DNA of 64,000 bases from Sipunculus nudus (GCA_026874595.1 CM049319.1:69501-133500); one strand, 5' to 3'. Numbered from the stretch's first letter, positions 1 to 10,589 are shown. Notes: generated by a model not told the origin, from the letters alone. A program made the numbers and translations.

Positions 1-162
1 ATCCACGAAATCAAGCATGAGTTCAAATTGAAAATGGCTGTTTTGCCATAAAATTAGCCATGAGTTTACACTAAAATTGACGAGACTTCATTTCAACAAC
101 GAGTTCACACTGAAAATTATTTTTTTTGCCACATAATCAACCATGAGTTCACACTAAAAAAA
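1..162. repeat. degenerate ~41-bp tandem repeat, 4 copies
   Basis: The core ATGAGTTCACACTAAAA recurs with changes at about 18, 60, 100 and 142, a spacing of 40-42 bp. The linkers also share TTTTGCCAnATAAT. The array may begin left of the window. No coding signal is seen. Confidence 0.6.
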
Positions 163-405
163 GCTGTGGCTATGGGGCCATGACAGCTGAGTGATAAAAT
201 GCTCGGCCTACTCCGCTGGCGACCCGCGTTCGATCCCCGGCGTGGCTGTGAGAGTTGGTTATAGTGGCCTGTCACAGGCCGATGGTTTTCCCCGGGCTTT
301 ATCCGGTGTCTCCACCCTAAACGACTACCGAGTGCCATCATCCGAGCCATGAACAGAGCCTCGTCTAAGTATTTATAACTACTTGTACAATCCATGTAAA
401 ATAAA
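163..405 (+). mobile_element. tRNA-derived SINE
   Basis: The head looks like a tRNA gene. An A-box-like stretch lies around 183-200 (CAGCTGAGTGATAAAATGC) and a B box GCGTTCGATCC around 228-238, close to the consensus GGTTCRANYCC. The B box is followed by a non-tRNA body (TGGTTTTCCCCGGGC and onward) that ends in AT-rich DNA near 405. This A-box/B-box/unrelated-body layout is that of an RNA polymerase III SINE. The body resembles SINEs I remember from molluscs, but the family name is not assigned. Exact ends and target-site duplications were not resolved. Confidence 0.7.
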
Positions 406-524
406 TAACGTTTATTACAAAACGGGCGTGCCAGTGTTAGGTACGTGGCTGCCACTATATCACGGTTATCTGTATATACGGCCGGCCTTCCGAGTTAATC
501 ACTCGTCGGTTAATATTGTCAATC

Positions 525-618
525 ATGGGTCTGATACTAGCAAGGACTGCGGTGGGTGTGGAACTACACTGGCTTGGAGAAGCACCAAAGGTCCTCATGC
601 TTGGATTAGACGGCGCAG
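525..618 (+). CDS. possible first exon of an ARF-like small GTPase
   Basis: An ATG at 525 opens a reading frame beginning MGLILARTAVG and reaching KVLMLGLDGAG. Gly2 is the N-myristoylation site used by ARF/ARL GTPases. KVLMLGLDGAG matches the start of their P-loop (usual form GLDxAGKT). Reading straight on gives LSLLL instead of the essential KTT. The exon may therefore end at 618 before a GTTTGT donor (94 nt, phase 1), with Lys-Thr-Thr supplied by the next exon. Alternatively this is a dead copy. I did not find later ARF exons (switch regions, DVGGQ, NKQD) downstream, where retrotransposons fill the next 15 kb. GTTTGT is a weak donor. The motif match is seen directly; a working gene is inference. 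Confidence 0.45.
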
Positions 619-1444
619 GTTTGTCGTTATTGCTGAACATTTTTGACGTAACCCTGTGGCTTAATGTTATAGTGTTTTCAGTGTTCAAAGTAAATTCAGT
701 TTATATGTCTGTCTGTCTGTCTGTTTGTCCGTCTATCTAGCTGTCTGTCCCATACACACACAGGCCATCCGCATCACACGACCACTCTGTTGTTATCACT
801 TGTATTTCAAACGTTGGTCCAGTATGGCAGGTAAACTGTTGAAGTCAGACAAATCAACGCGCCCCTGGTGTGCTTCCTGTTTTTACGGCTGGATCCATGT
901 TAATGGTTTCATGTGGAAGTGGAATGTTAGAATTCATTGATGAGAAAGCAAAAGAACAAAAGAAGCCGACTATTCAGGCGCATAGATATTCGTTTAACAT
1001 CTTTTATGACGTAATTGATGTGATACTTGGCTAACCATTGGAAATAAAAATCTTTTCCTCAGCAGATAATCCGTGGTAGTCAGTAGACAGTCAAGTAGTA
1101 AAATACGCATATTTTCCTCCTAATCACGATGAAAGGTTTAGCCAACAAAAATTAAAAAAAATATGCCATTCGAGGAAATTTAAAAAAAACATTTTGTGGA
1201 TTATCTTACTAAAAGTATAAATAAAACAAAATAATTCGTTGAGGAACTAAGGACCAATCTAAAATTGCAGAAAAAGGACAAAGGAAGATTTATCTTTTGT
1301 TTTACAAACTAGTCAGCCTTTGACGTCACATGATTAGGCTTGTGATAGAATCTGGTCCGGATCTTGTTCTTGTATCCTGAACATTTTTACTTCAAGTTTT
1401 TTGTTCTTATTCTGACGCACATGCTTCCTGTTGAGATGTTCAAA
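619..1444. other. non-coding stretch with a small GTCT microsatellite
   Basis: A (GTCT)n-like run lies at about 705-750. The rest is AT-rich with no recognisable exon, repeat end or RNA. Confidence 0.5.
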
Positions 1445-1763
1445 AGACGTGACACCACGGGAGAGAACCAAAGACGTTACACTATAGGACAGAACCAAAG
1501 ACGTGACACCACAGGACAAAACCAAAGACGTGACCCCACAGCAAATAACCAAAGAGGTGACACCACAAGACCGGACCAGAGACGTTACAGCACGGGGCTG
1601 AATCCAAGACGTGGTACCACAGGACAGAACCAAAAGCGTGATACCACAGGACAAAACCAAAGACGTAATACACCAGGACAGGACTAAAGAAGGGACATCA
1701 CAGGACAGAACAAAAGCCGTGATAACACAGGACAGAACCAAAGACGTGACACCACAGGACAAA
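1445..1763. repeat. 27-bp minisatellite, ~12 units
   Basis: The unit is close to GACGTGACACCACAGGACA plus GAACCAAA, with a period of 27 bp. Because 27 is divisible by 3, several frames stay open and encode a repeating nine-residue string (RRDTTGQNQ on the plus strand). I treat these frames as by-products of the period: copies differ equally at all codon positions and no flanking gene structure is seen. Confidence 0.85.
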
Positions 1764-1877
1764 AAGTGACTCCATCTTCATCAAAAGGGGTTATGTAGAT
1801 AACACTGCGTCTTTGTGATTCTGAGAAAAGATTACTTTTAACTGATATATTTTAACTTATATTTAAAAAATATTGTT

Positions 1878-2250
1878 TGTGACGTATACTAGAGAGGACG
1901 TGCAGAAGCCAATGATCATATATCTGCAGAACTGCATGTTGTTAATATATGCTGTTAATATTTTAACCAAAGCGCTGTGTTGCATATATAAGTAAGGATA
2001 ATAGCCAGATGATTATTTTGATTATTTATTGTGCATTAATATGGTGTATCGTGTTTAGATAAAAACGAAAGATAGTTGGTTAAAGGACACATGTATCTCG
2101 TCTATTGTTGATTTCAGCGCAGTTGTTAGAGAGCATATGTGCCTAGTATGATGTTAATTTCAGTACGGTTCGATTTAGACGGAGCCGCCTCTGTTTTGGC
2201 GATCACTAGTGTTTGTTCTAGATTTCAAAGGAAGTAAATCTGTGTGAGAT
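1878..2250 (+). repeat. 5' LTR of element 1 (recognisable part)
   Basis: It begins TGTGAC. From about 1990 to 2246 it aligns with 6345-6604 (shared blocks include TTATTGTGCATTAATATGG, GCCGCCTCTGTTTT and GATCACTAGTGTTTGTTCTA). The LTR may really extend to about 3120, ending GTGTGACA, because 3010-3115 is also repeated at 16120-16225. In that case the 3' copy has lost its middle. Confidence 0.65.
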
Positions 2251-3140
2251 AAGTTTTCTCACAGTCTGTTCTTAGAGGCGTTTTCTAATTAATATTTGGG
2301 GAGTGATTGACGTTCGGAATAATTTTGAGTAATGATTGCCGGGGGGGGGGGGGGATCGGGAATTGTGACGTCAGCAAGGATTTATAAGGAGTAGAGTTTG
2401 ACCTCAGCAGTTTCAGCGTACCGTGTTGGATATAGATTGATGATACCTACGTCAGTCCTGGGGCCGGTCTGCATATGTTACAGTAGAGGCAGCTGAGATG
2501 TGGTGTCTACGAACGTAGTGAGTCGATGTCTGATGAAGCCACGAGTGATTTCACTGTAAAGGACTATAGAAAAGGCAAATAACGTATTTTGCTGACGGAC
2601 TGGTAATCTGGCGGGGTGATACTTGTTATGAGTGCTTCCAGGAACAGACCGAGGACTTTATATATACGAATAACGGTAGAGGTACAGGAGATTGCTGTGT
2701 TTCTGGTACCAGGTCTGGATGATTCCAGGAGACATCAGCTGTGAGAGACTGTGATTCAATGCTCAGAAAAATAGTCTGTGAATGTACGTTGACTGTGAAA
2801 AGTGTATGCACAGCAGAAGAATGAGGATTATAGAAACTCCGTGAATACAGGACACTGTCACATCTCGGTGTTACGTGTGTGAGCGATAGCCAAGTGGTTA
2901 AGAACCGAGTGATCAGGAACTTTGTTGTTTGCCGTCGCGGTTGGACTATGTTTATTTATGTTCATATATTTTTTGTTGGTATAAAAGAGGGCGCCTTTCC
3001 AGAGAATAAGTAACTTTTTTTAATATATATTATTGTTTTGTTAACAGAGGTCTTAATTTTAATGGATTGTACGTATTTATGTGTTCAGCCAGTTTGTTTG
3101 ATTCTTACCGGTGTGACATTTAATGGCGAGCATGCTTCCA
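2251..3140 (+). other. element 1 leader or distal LTR; poly-G tract
   Basis: Non-coding. It holds a 14-base poly-G run at about 2341-2354. The 3010-3115 part recurs at 16120-16225 (shared TATATATTATTGTTTTGTTA and CAGCCAGTTTGTTTGATTCT). The stretch GTGTGACATTTAATGGCGA near 3113-3131 could be an LTR end followed by a TGGCGA-type primer binding site, but this is uncertain. Confidence 0.45.
2881..2950 (+). other. tRNA-like segment
   Basis: A perfect A-box consensus TAGCCAAGTGG lies at 2887-2897, with a weak B-box-like GGTTGGACTAT about 42 bp later. It could be a tRNA pseudogene or SINE head caught in the retroelement leader. I could not draw a convincing cloverleaf, so it is not called as a tRNA gene. 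Confidence 0.3.
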
Positions 3141-3144
3141 GTAA

Positions 3145-3910
3145 TGATTTTGCCGTTTGAGAGCTAAATCCTGTCAGGAAATTAGAAAAGAACGTGAAGC
3201 TCAGAAAGCTCTCGACTAAATTGAAATCAACATCCAGTGCGGGCGATGGGGGTAATAGTAAACAGACGATGAATAGGGAATCGGCCCGAAAATTAAGCTC
3301 CCCCCGTTTGACATGCAGCACGCTAAACTATACGCGTTTCTAGAGCGTTTTGAGCGATTAGCGCTGTTTCAAAACTACAATAGTGATAGCTGGGATTTGC
3401 TCTTAAGTCCTTTCTTGCAAAGTAAGGCGCTTGAAACTAACGCGCAGTTAGCAGTTAGCGACGCCATGAACTACGATAAGCTAAAGTTACCTCTTTTTTT
3501 TCTAAGAAAGACACTGTCGGGATAAAGATAGCATAGCGGAGATCACCGAGCAGTATACGAAGGTCCACGGCTTACATAGTTTTACGGCGAGTTCCCGTAG
3601 TGGTGCTCCCGGGCAGCAAGTAACTCAGCCGAGAGAGAAACTTGATGCAGATCGCGGACCACGTGATCAGTCAGTTAGGCTGTCGGTTGAACCAGACTTG
3701 GGCATAAGGCGCGTGAATGTTAACAAAAGAGTGCCAGGTGTGGGCCAAGGGCTACCCAACATGCAAGCGTTTCACTCAGCTGTGGAACAGCGTGGGGCTA
3801 AACCGATCCGTAAGCCGGAGTTGATGTCAACAGAAGTTACGGAATCCGAGTCGAAAACCGTCGCTCCGGTAATCAGGATTCGGATAAACGGAGTCAGTCA
3901 TTCGGATTGA
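3145..3910 (+). pseudogene. element 1 gag remnant
   Basis: A charged stretch (KEREAQKALD) is read around 3190-3220. In the frame through 3290-3525 follows a capsid-like part: PKIKLPPFD, then LYAFLERFERLALF, then SDAMNYDKLKLPLF. This pattern (Pro-Phe-Asp, Leu-x-x-Phe-Leu-x-Arg-Phe-Glu, then Ser-Asp-Ala-Met) is what I remember from metazoan gypsy gag proteins. A frameshift or stop near 3525 moves the frame. A low-complexity C-terminal part reads to the stop at 3908-3910. No intact zinc knuckle was found. It would have encoded the structural particle protein and is broken in this copy. Confidence 0.6.
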
Positions 3911-3939
3911 CTGCTCTGAATGAGGGCGGTAGCTCTTTA

Positions 3940-4232
3940 CCCATTTGTGAGGTGTTAGTCAACGGCAAGGCAGTCAAAGTGTTACGCGATTCAGGTTAAT
4001 CTTCAGCAGGAGTACGTGAGAACGTAAATCCGGACCAGTTCGTCAGACACTAGATGAGTGTCGGTTGTTTGACGGATCTGATAGACGTTTTCTTTGGCAA
4101 TGACTAGTGTAGACTTTCCCTATTTTTGTGGGAACTATCAAGGCGATGGTAGTCGGAGATGCCGTGTGCGACTTAGCAGTAAGAAACGTATCAGGAGCGC
4201 AGGATCCGAACGATCCCAATCCTACGTGGATC
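3940..4232 (+). pseudogene. element 1 retropepsin remnant
   Basis: The frame reads ICEVLVNGKAVKVLRDSG and then meets a stop. Asp-Ser-Gly at 3988-3996 is the aspartic-protease active-site triad. After a frame change, 4113-4232 reads FVGTIKAMVVGDAVCDLAV followed by SGAQDPNDPNPTW, the part after the flap in gypsy proteases. The enzyme would cleave the polyprotein. Here it is interrupted. Confidence 0.6.
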
Positions 4233-4460
4233 TGATCGGGATTCAGACGTGTATGTGACAACGTCGAGTCACCACCGAAAGTTACGTCCGCAGTAAAGAC
4301 GCGTGTCGCTGCACGGTTGCCAACGCGAAGTTAACATGTAGCTAGTCCAGTCGCTGATGTAAGTCCGGCCGAATTCGTAAAGGCGCAGGAAGACGATCAG
4401 TCGTTAGCTTCTTACTGGAAGCTTCCTAAGTCAGCTAGCGGAAGTGATAGCACATTCCAG

Positions 4461-4667
4461 GTTAAGGACGATTTCTTAGTCCATATTGCACGAGATAAGT
4501 GCGGTGATCCGGATGGATCAAGGATCGTGTTACCCTCAGTCGTTGCGGACTGTTTTATGAAGATGGGCCGCTAGGCGATTATGGCGGGCCAACAGAGCGT
4601 AGATCTAACACACGAACGTCTAAGTTCCCAGTTTGCCTGGACGGCGGTCATCTTGCCTACAAACTGA
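4461..4667 (+). pseudogene. element 1 integrase N-terminal remnant
   Basis: One frame reads through 68 codons with a single internal stop: FLVHIARDKCG, RIVLPSVVADCFMKMG, then MAGQQSVDLTHERLSSQFAW. This matches the layout of the integrase zinc-binding segment (usually IVLP...H...HxG...T..R....FxWP). Both zinc-binding His positions appear changed (Arg and Gln) and the catalytic DDE core is absent downstream. The key point is position: it lies before RT. Confidence 0.5.
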
Positions 4668-4809
4668 TCCGAATGAGAACCTGATTACCCGGATTTTGAA
4701 ACTAAATCTCCCTTAATCGGAGAACTAAACTGCGAAGGAGTAGACGACACCTCTCATGTGTCGTTTGCATCAAATTTGCGCAGCCAAACTAAGCGTGACG
4801 TACAGATTA

Positions 4810-5602
4810 ATGCCGAGCTAGGCAAGTGACAACGGCGCGAGATACACGATCTGTTGAAACGGCGTACTCACAGATGTCCCCAAACTCTCCCATGTCATCG
4901 AATGTAATGTTCGGCTCACGTCTAATACACCTATGAAGTTGAAACTGTATCGCATTCAATTTGAGTTGAGAGAGACGATGCGATCGGAAATCAACGAGAT
5001 GTTAGAGTCAGGCATTATCGAGAAGTCGGAGTCAAGTTTTGCGTCACCTTGTATTATGCTGCGTAAACCAGATGGAAAGATCAGATTCATGATCGATTAC
5101 CGTAGGTTAAACCAGTCGGTTATGTTCGATTCAGATCCGATGCCGCAGCACGATGGACTATTCACGGAAGTAGCCAAGAGCTGGTATTTAACCAAGATCT
5201 CCGTTCTCGGAGGAATCATGAAACAAAACGGCGTTCGTAATGCCTGACGGACATTTCCAGTTCAGGGTATTCGGGTTAGTGACGGCAGGGGGAGTATGAT
5301 TACTTGCATGATGCAGAAGTTGTTCAGCGACAGGCCGAACGTGACCTGCTACATAGACCTGCGTGCAAGTACACGCGGAAGTGTGGGACGAACATGTAAA
5401 CAGAGAAGTGATAGCTAGACTAGAGCGTGCCAACTTTGTGGTTAAACCAACGAAAACATTTGTAGGTCACCACAGTCTGGAATTTGTTGCCCACTTTTTG
5501 GGCACCGGATACCTAATTACAAACTCGTCGCTCCATTACGAAAATCCAGAGCACAGAAAGACCGAAAACCAAGAAAGCCTTGCAAGCCATTTTCGGGCTT
5601 AA
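4810..5602 (+). pseudogene. element 1 reverse transcriptase remnant
   Basis: The lead-in (about 4810-4932) reads DVPKLSHVIECNVRLTS. At 4933-5247 come MLESGIIEKSESSFASP, then KPDGKIRFMIDYRRLNQSV and WYLTKISV, which are the RT finger and palm motifs. The Asp of KxDL is lost, since the copy reads KISV. Near 5350 the YxDD box is reduced to CYID followed by a frameshift. At 5380-5600 the thumb region reads IARLERANFVVKPTKTFVG. Both changes would abolish polymerisation. Confidence 0.8.
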
Positions 5603-6135
5603 CAGTTATTACCATAAGTTTGTGCCAACCTATGCTGAGATAGCGGTTCTTCATGCTAACGGACCTAACGCGGAAAGGACAGTCTAACAAGTTAGATTGG
5701 AAAGAGGTCCATGATAATGCGAACAGCCCACTTAAAGCTAAGCTGGCTGATCCTCCGATTCTGAGGCTGCCCGATTTCAGAAAGCGGTTCTACCTGAAAT
5801 GCGACGGGTCGGATGTCGGAATCGGTAGTATTCTCATGCAGGAACACGACGTGATGATTTATCCGATAGTTTATGCATGCAGCAAATTACTGGCTAGAGA
5901 AAGAAATTACTCTTCCATTGAGATAAAGTGTTTGGCTATTGTTTGGGCGGTTCAGAAATTTGAAATTTATTGTCATGCAGACCATTCACGATTCAAACAG
6001 ATCACAAACCTCTCAAGTGTTTTAGCAGAGCCAAATGCATACACCAGAGAGTAATGAGATGGGCTTTAGTTACAAGAGTTTCGTTTTGAAATACAAGCTG
6101 TTTCAGATATTTTAAGAAGATTAGGAGTGTTGAAC
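5603..6135 (+). pseudogene. element 1 RNase H remnant
   Basis: The connection and RNase H region reads LTDLTRKGQSNKLDWKE, then YLKCDGSDVGIGSILMQEHD, then YACSKLLARERNYSSIEIKC. Cys-Asp-Gly-Ser-Asp carries the first catalytic Asp, and the Glu of SSIEIKCLAI is the expected second acidic residue. After the stop at 6052-6054 a shifted frame continues about 25 codons (MRWALV and onward). The next 170 bp to the LTR are non-coding and end in a purine run AAGAAGGAG. Confidence 0.75.
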
Positions 6136-6303
6136 TGTATTATATATTGTCGATCTTAGATAAGACAGTGTATATTGATATGGCTTTATAATGTTTCACA
6201 TAATCTGTAATGGACCAGTATTGTATGATGTCTTCACATAACTGTAGTGTATCGATACTGCGTATCCGGAAAATACTGTGTATTTTCTTTTAAGAAGGAG
6301 TTA

Positions 6304-6604
6304 TGTCACCAGAGAGATGTGACTTAGGTATTGTGTTCCATATTATAGTAGGTATAACAAGCAGATGATTATTTTGATAATTTATTGTGCATTAATATGG
6401 AGTTTCATGTTTAGATAATATCGTGAGATATTTGGTTAAAGGACACGTGTCTCGTTAAATGTTGACTTCTGGGCAGTTAATTTGTTAGAGAGCACACGAG
6501 CCTCGTCTGATATTAATTTCAGTTCGGTTCATTTCAGACGAAGCCGCCTCTGTTTTCGCGATCACTAGTGTTTGTTCTAAATTTCAAAGTAAGTGCACCT
6601 GTTT
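6304..6604 (+). repeat. 3' LTR of element 1 (truncated)
   Basis: It starts TGTCACC just after the polypurine-like AAGAAGGAGTTA and aligns with the 5' copy up to GTTTGTTCTAAATTTCAAAG. Similarity stops near 6600, immediately before the left end of element 2. Confidence 0.7.
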
Positions 6605-6614
6605 TCATGCGGAA

Positions 6615-7414
6615 TGAGCACGAACAAATTGTTGAAAATATAAACGTTTAATAATTAAATACATAAATATATAAATAATATAAATACTTAAATATATATA
6701 TATATATATATATCTTATAAAGTCTTCTGAATATTCCTGAATCTTGGTTAGACTGTATTTGGTGTTACGCTTACAGTTTCCTTTAGGAAGTAGTGGATTT
6801 GTTGTCAGTGTCTAGGCCCAGACGAAAAGGGCTTCTCCATGATACCATTAGTGATCGTACCTCACACTCATAGATCGGATCATGATAACATCAATGATCG
6901 GGCCTCACACTCTTAGAATGGGTATAAAAACGAATCCTGTGGACAAACATTATATCACTATACGAGTGATGTTGTTATATATCTAAATATATTGTATAAG
7001 CCACACACTGGTTTATCGATAAACATTACATACGTCGTTCCAATAATTTATACTCGTATATAATAATATATCGTAAGATAACTTTTCCTGATCAATTATA
7101 ACAATATATAAACTATAGTCGTGGTTTCTGTCAGATACTGACCCTAAAATTCAATCTCATATCTGTGGCTTTAGCTTAACCAAATAATATTTATTCTCTT
7201 AACAGTCATATTTCATGTGTTTAGGAGTTATCATTTACACATTAACACGTATTATTTCTAAAACAGGCTAACTGTACTCCGATAATCAAAATTACTATTT
7301 AAAACAAAGTTGTACATAACTTCTGACCCATTTATTAGAATGACAAATGAGAGACTACTAAGACAATATCTCGACATGGTGTTCTGTGTAGCTCTGATCT
7401 AAAGGCTAGCAACA
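6615..7414 (-). repeat. 3' LTR of element 2
   Basis: It pairs with 15257-16115. Shared blocks include AAAGTCTTCTGAATATT, CAGTGTCTAGGCCCAGACGA and GATCGTACCTCACACTCAT. A (TA)n run near 6690-6712 is much shorter than in the other copy. Two related 50-bp sub-repeats (TCAGTGATCGTACCTCACACTCA type) lie inside. Confidence 0.85.
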
Positions 7415-7481
7415 CCCTTTTTTATGAAGTGTGGTGTGATCAGACCATTTCCTCGTGAAATGTAGTTCCAGTAGTTGACGT

Positions 7482-7501
7482 GTAGGTCACCCCTTGACCG
7501 T
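7482..7501. repeat. 20-bp sequence with GGTCA-N5-TGACC inverted repeat (copy 1)
   Basis: An identical 20-mer recurs at 8982-9001, exactly 1500 bp on. The core is an inverted pair of GGTCA half-sites, 5 bp apart. Flanks beyond the 20-mer do not match. Confidence 0.7.
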
Positions 7502-7719
7502 GCCATTGCCAAACACTTCTTTGTTTCCCGACACGGATATAAATTTTGTGCGACATCCCCTACAGTCCCACTACCCATGATGCCTCGCCTGTCCCGTTGG
7601 TCTAGGCCAGGTTTGTTTAAAACATTAAGAAAGGATGCTCAAGAAAAGCCGAGTACTCTCACACACACCCATGAAACAAACAACTAAGACAGCAGGTATA
7701 AAACAAACTTTTTGTGTTG

Positions 7720-7774
<55 letters not shown>

Positions 7775-8903
7775 GATTTCGATAATATGGCTTGGCTGGT
7801 AGCTGTCGCCAACATGAGCTGGCCCAGGAACTGTTACAGGTACCAGGCTCACTGACAGGGGACCATCCCAAAAGTGCAAGATCGTAAGACATATAACACC
7901 CTTATTTAATCTTTATGGTTCTCAACCAAATCTTCCCAAAAGGAATGTGTCACAAAAAGGAAAAATTTGTATTGACAGAGGAAAACTTGAAGTACATTTA
8001 GACCAAAAGATGATTGATTTAAGGACATATTCAATAGAGCACGTCACAAATTAATGAAGTAATAATACCAATAATAAAATATAATATCAGTTAAGTTCTT
8101 TACTGAGGCTGCAATACAGTACCTTTCCAATGCAATTAATAAAATTGTAACAGGCCCACCAATATTGCATCAGAGTTTGATGAATGTCTGTTGTCACAGG
8201 TACGTTGTGGTTTCAGCCGGTTGTCATGGTTTCCTCCACTCACAGGGTTACCTCCGGTGCCTGTTTTTCCAATGGTTTTTGTTTTGTGTGTCTCTGTACA
8301 AATATGCTTGGCCAAAGATTGTTTTCAACTTCAGTTGCATGCTACTATAAATATAGTTCTTTCAGAGAGTTGGTTACCGTTAAATGTTCATTTTGCCAAA
8401 TGTCCTCTGATTTTAACATGGTTCATGCTTTTTGAAACAGTGGGTGTTCAGCTCACTGGGGAGCCTTTCAATTCCAGGTTCACAGACCAACTCTGGCCTT
8501 CACACAAAATTCCTTATGCACCAAGACACAAAAACATTACAATCTCACTTTGAGTTGTGTGATTACTGGGGCATAAGAAAGGGAATTCTTGCCCAGCAGA
8601 AAATGGAAAGAAGGCAACAATTTAAAACCTAATAAATACACAGGGCATTGAAAAGCTGGACCTGACATGGTTCACTGCACTCAGTCAAAACTTGAAAACT
8701 GATCAGGGATTTAAATAACAGGACTCTACTGGCCCGGGGAAAGTACAGGACAGGGTAAGAAAACCGATAATATCGTTTGCAGCAGTCAACCTGTGACATC
8801 GCCCTAGCCTAGCAAAGGAGTTTGTTGAAACTATATGGCCATTAACTACCGTGGAGGTCACAGAGGATGGAAGAGGAGCAAACGAGGGGGGAGGGACCTA
8901 ATT

Positions 8904-8917
8904 GGTCACGGGTGACC
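8904..8917. repeat. GGTCAC-GG-GTGACC palindrome
   Basis: A perfect 6-bp inverted repeat with a 2-bp spacer, 65 bp before the second GGTCA-N5-TGACC copy. Confidence 0.7.
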
Positions 8918-8981
8918 TACAAGTCAACTGCCGGAACTACATTTCAAGAAGAAATGGTAAGTTCCAATACCTTGACTAAGA

Positions 8982-9001
8982 GTAGGTCACCCCTTGACCG
9001 T
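8982..9001. repeat. 20-bp sequence with GGTCA-N5-TGACC inverted repeat (copy 2)
   Basis: Identical to 7482-7501. It lies in the GC-richer part of the element 2 interior. Confidence 0.7.
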
Positions 9002-9711
9002 ACCAAGAACCAGACAAAACAATGGATGGGAGAAAAAAACGCTAGATGGAATCCCTCAGCACGCTGCCGGCAGCAACCACACCACCGGAACGCTGGAGAG
9101 ATAAAACCTGAGGGGAAAGAACCCGGAGATAATATGTAACGATCGTATCCCAGTGTTTCCATATGTTTTAACAGGTCAGAAACGGAGCCACCCGCCGCGA
9201 AGGTGAGAGAGGCGCAACCGCGCGAACCTCGTGGGTCCAAACTTGAAGCGGAGACAAAGACTCCGGGAAGGCCTTCTCGTTGGCCTCAATGATCGTTTCA
9301 TGGATCCAACGGGATATCGTGATGGGGCTCATCTAACGAGCTGGACCAACGTCCCATGACCGGAGCTATAAAATAGTACTGCAATTCCAAGTAATAATAC
9401 AAGCACCGATATCACCGAGTTATATATACAATATTCTTATATTCTTAAAGTTAAACTGTGTCTTTAACAGAAGGCCAAATGATACTGGGGATTATAATTT
9501 TTTCAGCTTCTTTAATTCTGTTCATTTATATATTGAAACCTAAATGATCAATGTTTTAATTACATTGGTTTATTTGATATTTTAATGTATTATGGTTAAC
9601 TTTTCATCTTCTCCGTTTTTCCACTGGGTTATCCTCTGGTGATGAATGGATATAGGCCTATGCCCTGTTTCCCAATCCTAACTGATATATTCAATAAAAA
9701 TACTGTTTACA

Positions 9712-10014
9712 TCAACATTCTGGACAGAACAGGAGACAAGAATACCCTAGCTTTGGGCGGTATATCGTCATGTTGAAATGATGGTACATTTTATTCCATT
9801 GCACTGGACATCTTGTGAGTGGACAAAGAGGTGGTAAACTTAACAATATTCGTATCATGCATGGCCTGTTTTCCTCAGGTATGTCCTTTTTCACTTCAAT
9901 ACTCTCTTTTATCATTTCCCATTCTTCAGATGTGAGAAATGTTCTTATTAAAGTGTCAATATCTAAATTTCCTGTGTCAAAACCGGCATAAAAATATTTT
10001 GAAAAATTGTTCAT
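9712..10014 (-). CDS. unrecognised 100-residue ORF
   Basis: It starts MNNFSKYFYAGF and includes TSEEWEMIKESIEVKKDIPE, then RPCMIRILLSLPPLCPLT and IYRPKLGYSCLLFC. The mix of charged and hydrophobic residues is protein-like for such AT-rich DNA, but I recognise no domain. It lies inside element 2 on the same strand as gag-pol, downstream of RT, so it could be an accessory ORF, a captured fragment or chance. No promoter or splice signals are evident. Confidence 0.25.
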   Translation of the reverse strand: MNNFSKYFYAGFDTGNLDIDTLIRTFLTSEEWEMIKESIEVKKDIPEENRPCMIRILLSLPPLCPLTRCPVQWNKMYHHFNMTIYRPKLGYSCLLFCPEC

Positions 10015-10589
10015 TAATTTTTCGAAATATGAATTAACATAATTTAAGATGCTGAAAAGTGGTCTGCAAAATTAGTATGGTAAAAAAACAGACAAGTATA
10101 AAGAATATAAGATTAATTTTTAAAAAAATGGATACAAGTTAACTAGATCATTACATGTGCTAGTAATATGAGTTTATTCAAGTGATTGTAGTACTTTTAT
10201 GATTTTATAGCATTGTAGGCTGCACAAGTTCTAGAACATCAAAGTCTAGGCAGTTGACAACGTCAGCTGCGCAATCACTTCCTTTATCCAATCGAAAGAT
10301 TGAAAGTTTTAACTGGATTATTAAATACAGAAATGAATAACTCTTTAACAGCTAACATGCTTGTTTATCCATTTTTAAGTTATCACAAGTAAGATGGTGC
10401 CAGGGAGCTTAATTGACTGAGACCTGATCTGTCCAGTACTTTTATGTAATGAACACCAGTGGTTAACATGCACCTGTATAACAGCTGGCCCCTGCTTGCC
10501 TTAACAATAGGCACATCCTGGGCAGTCACTGGACTGGACTGAGTCTGTTCAGAATTATTTGCTGATATGCTTCATGACCAAATAGGTCA

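Larger units (their letters stand above)
1878..6604 (+). mobile_element. element 1: decayed Ty3/gypsy-type LTR retrotransposon, Gmr1-like order
   Basis: Related sequences at 1878-2250 and 6304-6604 flank gag, protease, integrase remnant, RT and RNase H in that order on the plus strand. RNase H ends only about 170 bp before the 3' LTR, so no integrase follows RT. The integrase-like segment lies between protease and RT instead. That order is known for Gmr1-like Ty3/gypsy elements. All coding parts carry stops and frameshifts and most of the integrase core is missing, so the copy is inactive. The LTRs look roughly 80% identical by eye, suggesting an old insertion. Confidence 0.8.

Noticed and set aside
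1334-1762. Long open frames on both strands over the 27-bp repeat
   Set aside because: The period is a multiple of 3 and the unit lacks stops, so the frames are open by construction. No gene context.
2881-2950. Functional tRNA gene
   Set aside because: The A box is good but the B box and cloverleaf are not. Kept only as a tRNA-like segment.
8191-8553. 120-codon plus-strand frame
   Set aside because: Three overlapping frames are open here at once and none has recognisable protein features.
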